Assembly: GCF_000442515.1 (NCBI RefSeq)
Contig: NZ_AQPH01000004.1
Location: forward strand, 30,673 to 94,672
Direction: 5' to 3'
DNA length: 64,000 nucleotides
Source of the DNA: Magnetospirillum fulvum MGU-K5
Lineage (GTDB): Bacteria > Pseudomonadota > Alphaproteobacteria > Rhodospirillales > Magnetospirillaceae
Shown here: in pieces, positions 63,647 to 64,000 of the stretch
How positions within the stretch are numbered: position 1 is the first letter of the stretch
How the letters are laid out: every line of letters starts with the position of its first letter
Made by a program: the position numbers and the translations under genes
The notes under the pieces: model-generated
Seen by the model: the letters and a program-made list of their open reading frames with translations, nothing else
Told to the model about the DNA's origin: nothing
Database searches by the model: none

Positions 63647-64000
63647 ATGATCCTGTTCGAATTGCGTTGCACCCAGCAACACCACTTCGAGGCGTGGTTC
63701 CGCGACGGGGCCGCCTATGACGTCCAGGCCGCCGACGGTGCCATTGCCTGCCCGGTCTGCGGCGATACCGGCGTTTCCAAGGCGCCGATGGCGCCGCGTC
63801 TGGTCCACAGCCGGGGCGAGCCCGCCGTACCCGATCCCGACCGGATCGCCGGAGATGTCCGCCGCGCCCTGCTGGAGATCAAGAAGCAGGTCGAGGCCAA
63901 TTGCGACTATGTCGGCGACCGTTTCCCCGAGGAAGCACGCCGGATTCATTACGGTGAATCCGATGCCCGCCCGATCTATGGCGAGGCCACCCGCGACGAA
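63647..64000 (+). CDS. DUF1178 family protein, C-terminus cut by window end
   Basis: 118 codons are visible from ATG 63647. The N-terminus MILFELRCTQQHHFEAWFRDGAAYD and CPVCGDTGVSKAPMAP form the zinc-ribbon-like part of DUF1178: one Cys in LRC and a CPVC knuckle. EEARRIHYGESDARPIYGEAT near the right edge matches the family's conserved C-terminal block. Function unknown. The remaining residues lie outside the window. Confidence 0.9.
   Translation, partial: MILFELRCTQQHHFEAWFRDGAAYDVQAADGAIACPVCGDTGVSKAPMAPRLVHSRGEPAVPDPDRIAGDVRRALLEIKKQVEANCDYVGDRFPEEARRIHYGESDARPIYGEATRDE

Overview
The window is a gene-dense, GC-rich stretch of an alphaproteobacterial chromosome, most likely from the order Rhodospirillales (Magnetospirillum/Phaeospirillum/Rhodospirillum type). 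The call rests on gene content and order: nadA-nadC-nadB, alaC-hom-glpX-recJ, the succinylase lysine genes dapC/dapD/dapE, a class I PHA synthase, a petABC bc1 operon, an alphaproteobacterial lipid A cluster, cobalamin genes, and the nitrilase-DUF1178 pair. It is core chromosome. I see no rRNA, tRNA, CRISPR array, insertion sequence, prophage or integrase. Only one stretch above 300 bases (20923-21290) lacks a gene.

Layout. 1-4019 (minus): NAD de novo operon nadA-nadC-nadB, then a cyclic-nucleotide-binding protein and the start of an exported protein; a lone receiver-domain protein is divergent. 4648-7249 (minus): recN and bamD. 7438-12775 (minus): an aminotransferase, hom, glpX and recJ joined by short overlaps. 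13015-20922 (plus): two-domain PPK2, lepA, dapC, ftsK (with an apparent frameshift) and lolA. 21291-25306 (plus): gap, pgk, cobM and a parvulin isomerase. 25377-26752 (minus): DUF3833 protein and folE. 26923-32350 (plus): dapD, dapE, an unknown membrane protein, cobA, an HCGGMCG membrane protein and cobB. 32337-34133 (minus): phaC. 34339-39534 (plus): a lipoprotein, then a wbpM-wbpL-wbpK-like glycan initiation cassette. 39567-45947 (minus): rsmI, yraN, a dual-BON lipoprotein, a SirB1-family protein, gshB, a HAD phosphatase and comM, with an LpoA-like gene divergent from rsmI. 47381-49036 (minus): a DUF47 regulator and pit. 49249-50360 (plus): a small exported protein and an orphan ParA. 50418-53617 (minus): DUF2934 protein, plsY, a pyrC-like gene and pyrB. 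53680-59306 (minus): msbA, DUF374 acyltransferase, waaA, lpxK, lpxL. 59511-62071 (minus): petA and a fused cytochrome b-c1 gene. 62245-64000 (plus): trmL, a nitrilase-family amidase and a DUF1178 protein cut by the window end.

The genes form coherent modules: NAD synthesis; threonine/methionine and lysine/peptidoglycan precursors; envelope building (lipid A/Kdo assembly and export, lipoprotein sorting, outer-membrane assembly, a glycan primer cassette, LpoA/DolP homologues); storage (PHA, polyphosphate, phosphate uptake); and quinol respiration. Start codons were re-chosen where the longest open frame ran into upstream sequence.

I did not find a clearly new multi-gene system. The observations most worth checking are the ftsK frameshift just before its DNA-reading domain, a pyrB-linked dihydroorotase homologue lacking its first two metal-binding histidines, the fused cytochrome b-c1 gene, the HCGGMCG membrane protein between cobA and cobB, and several regulatory palindromes and overlapping divergent transcription units.
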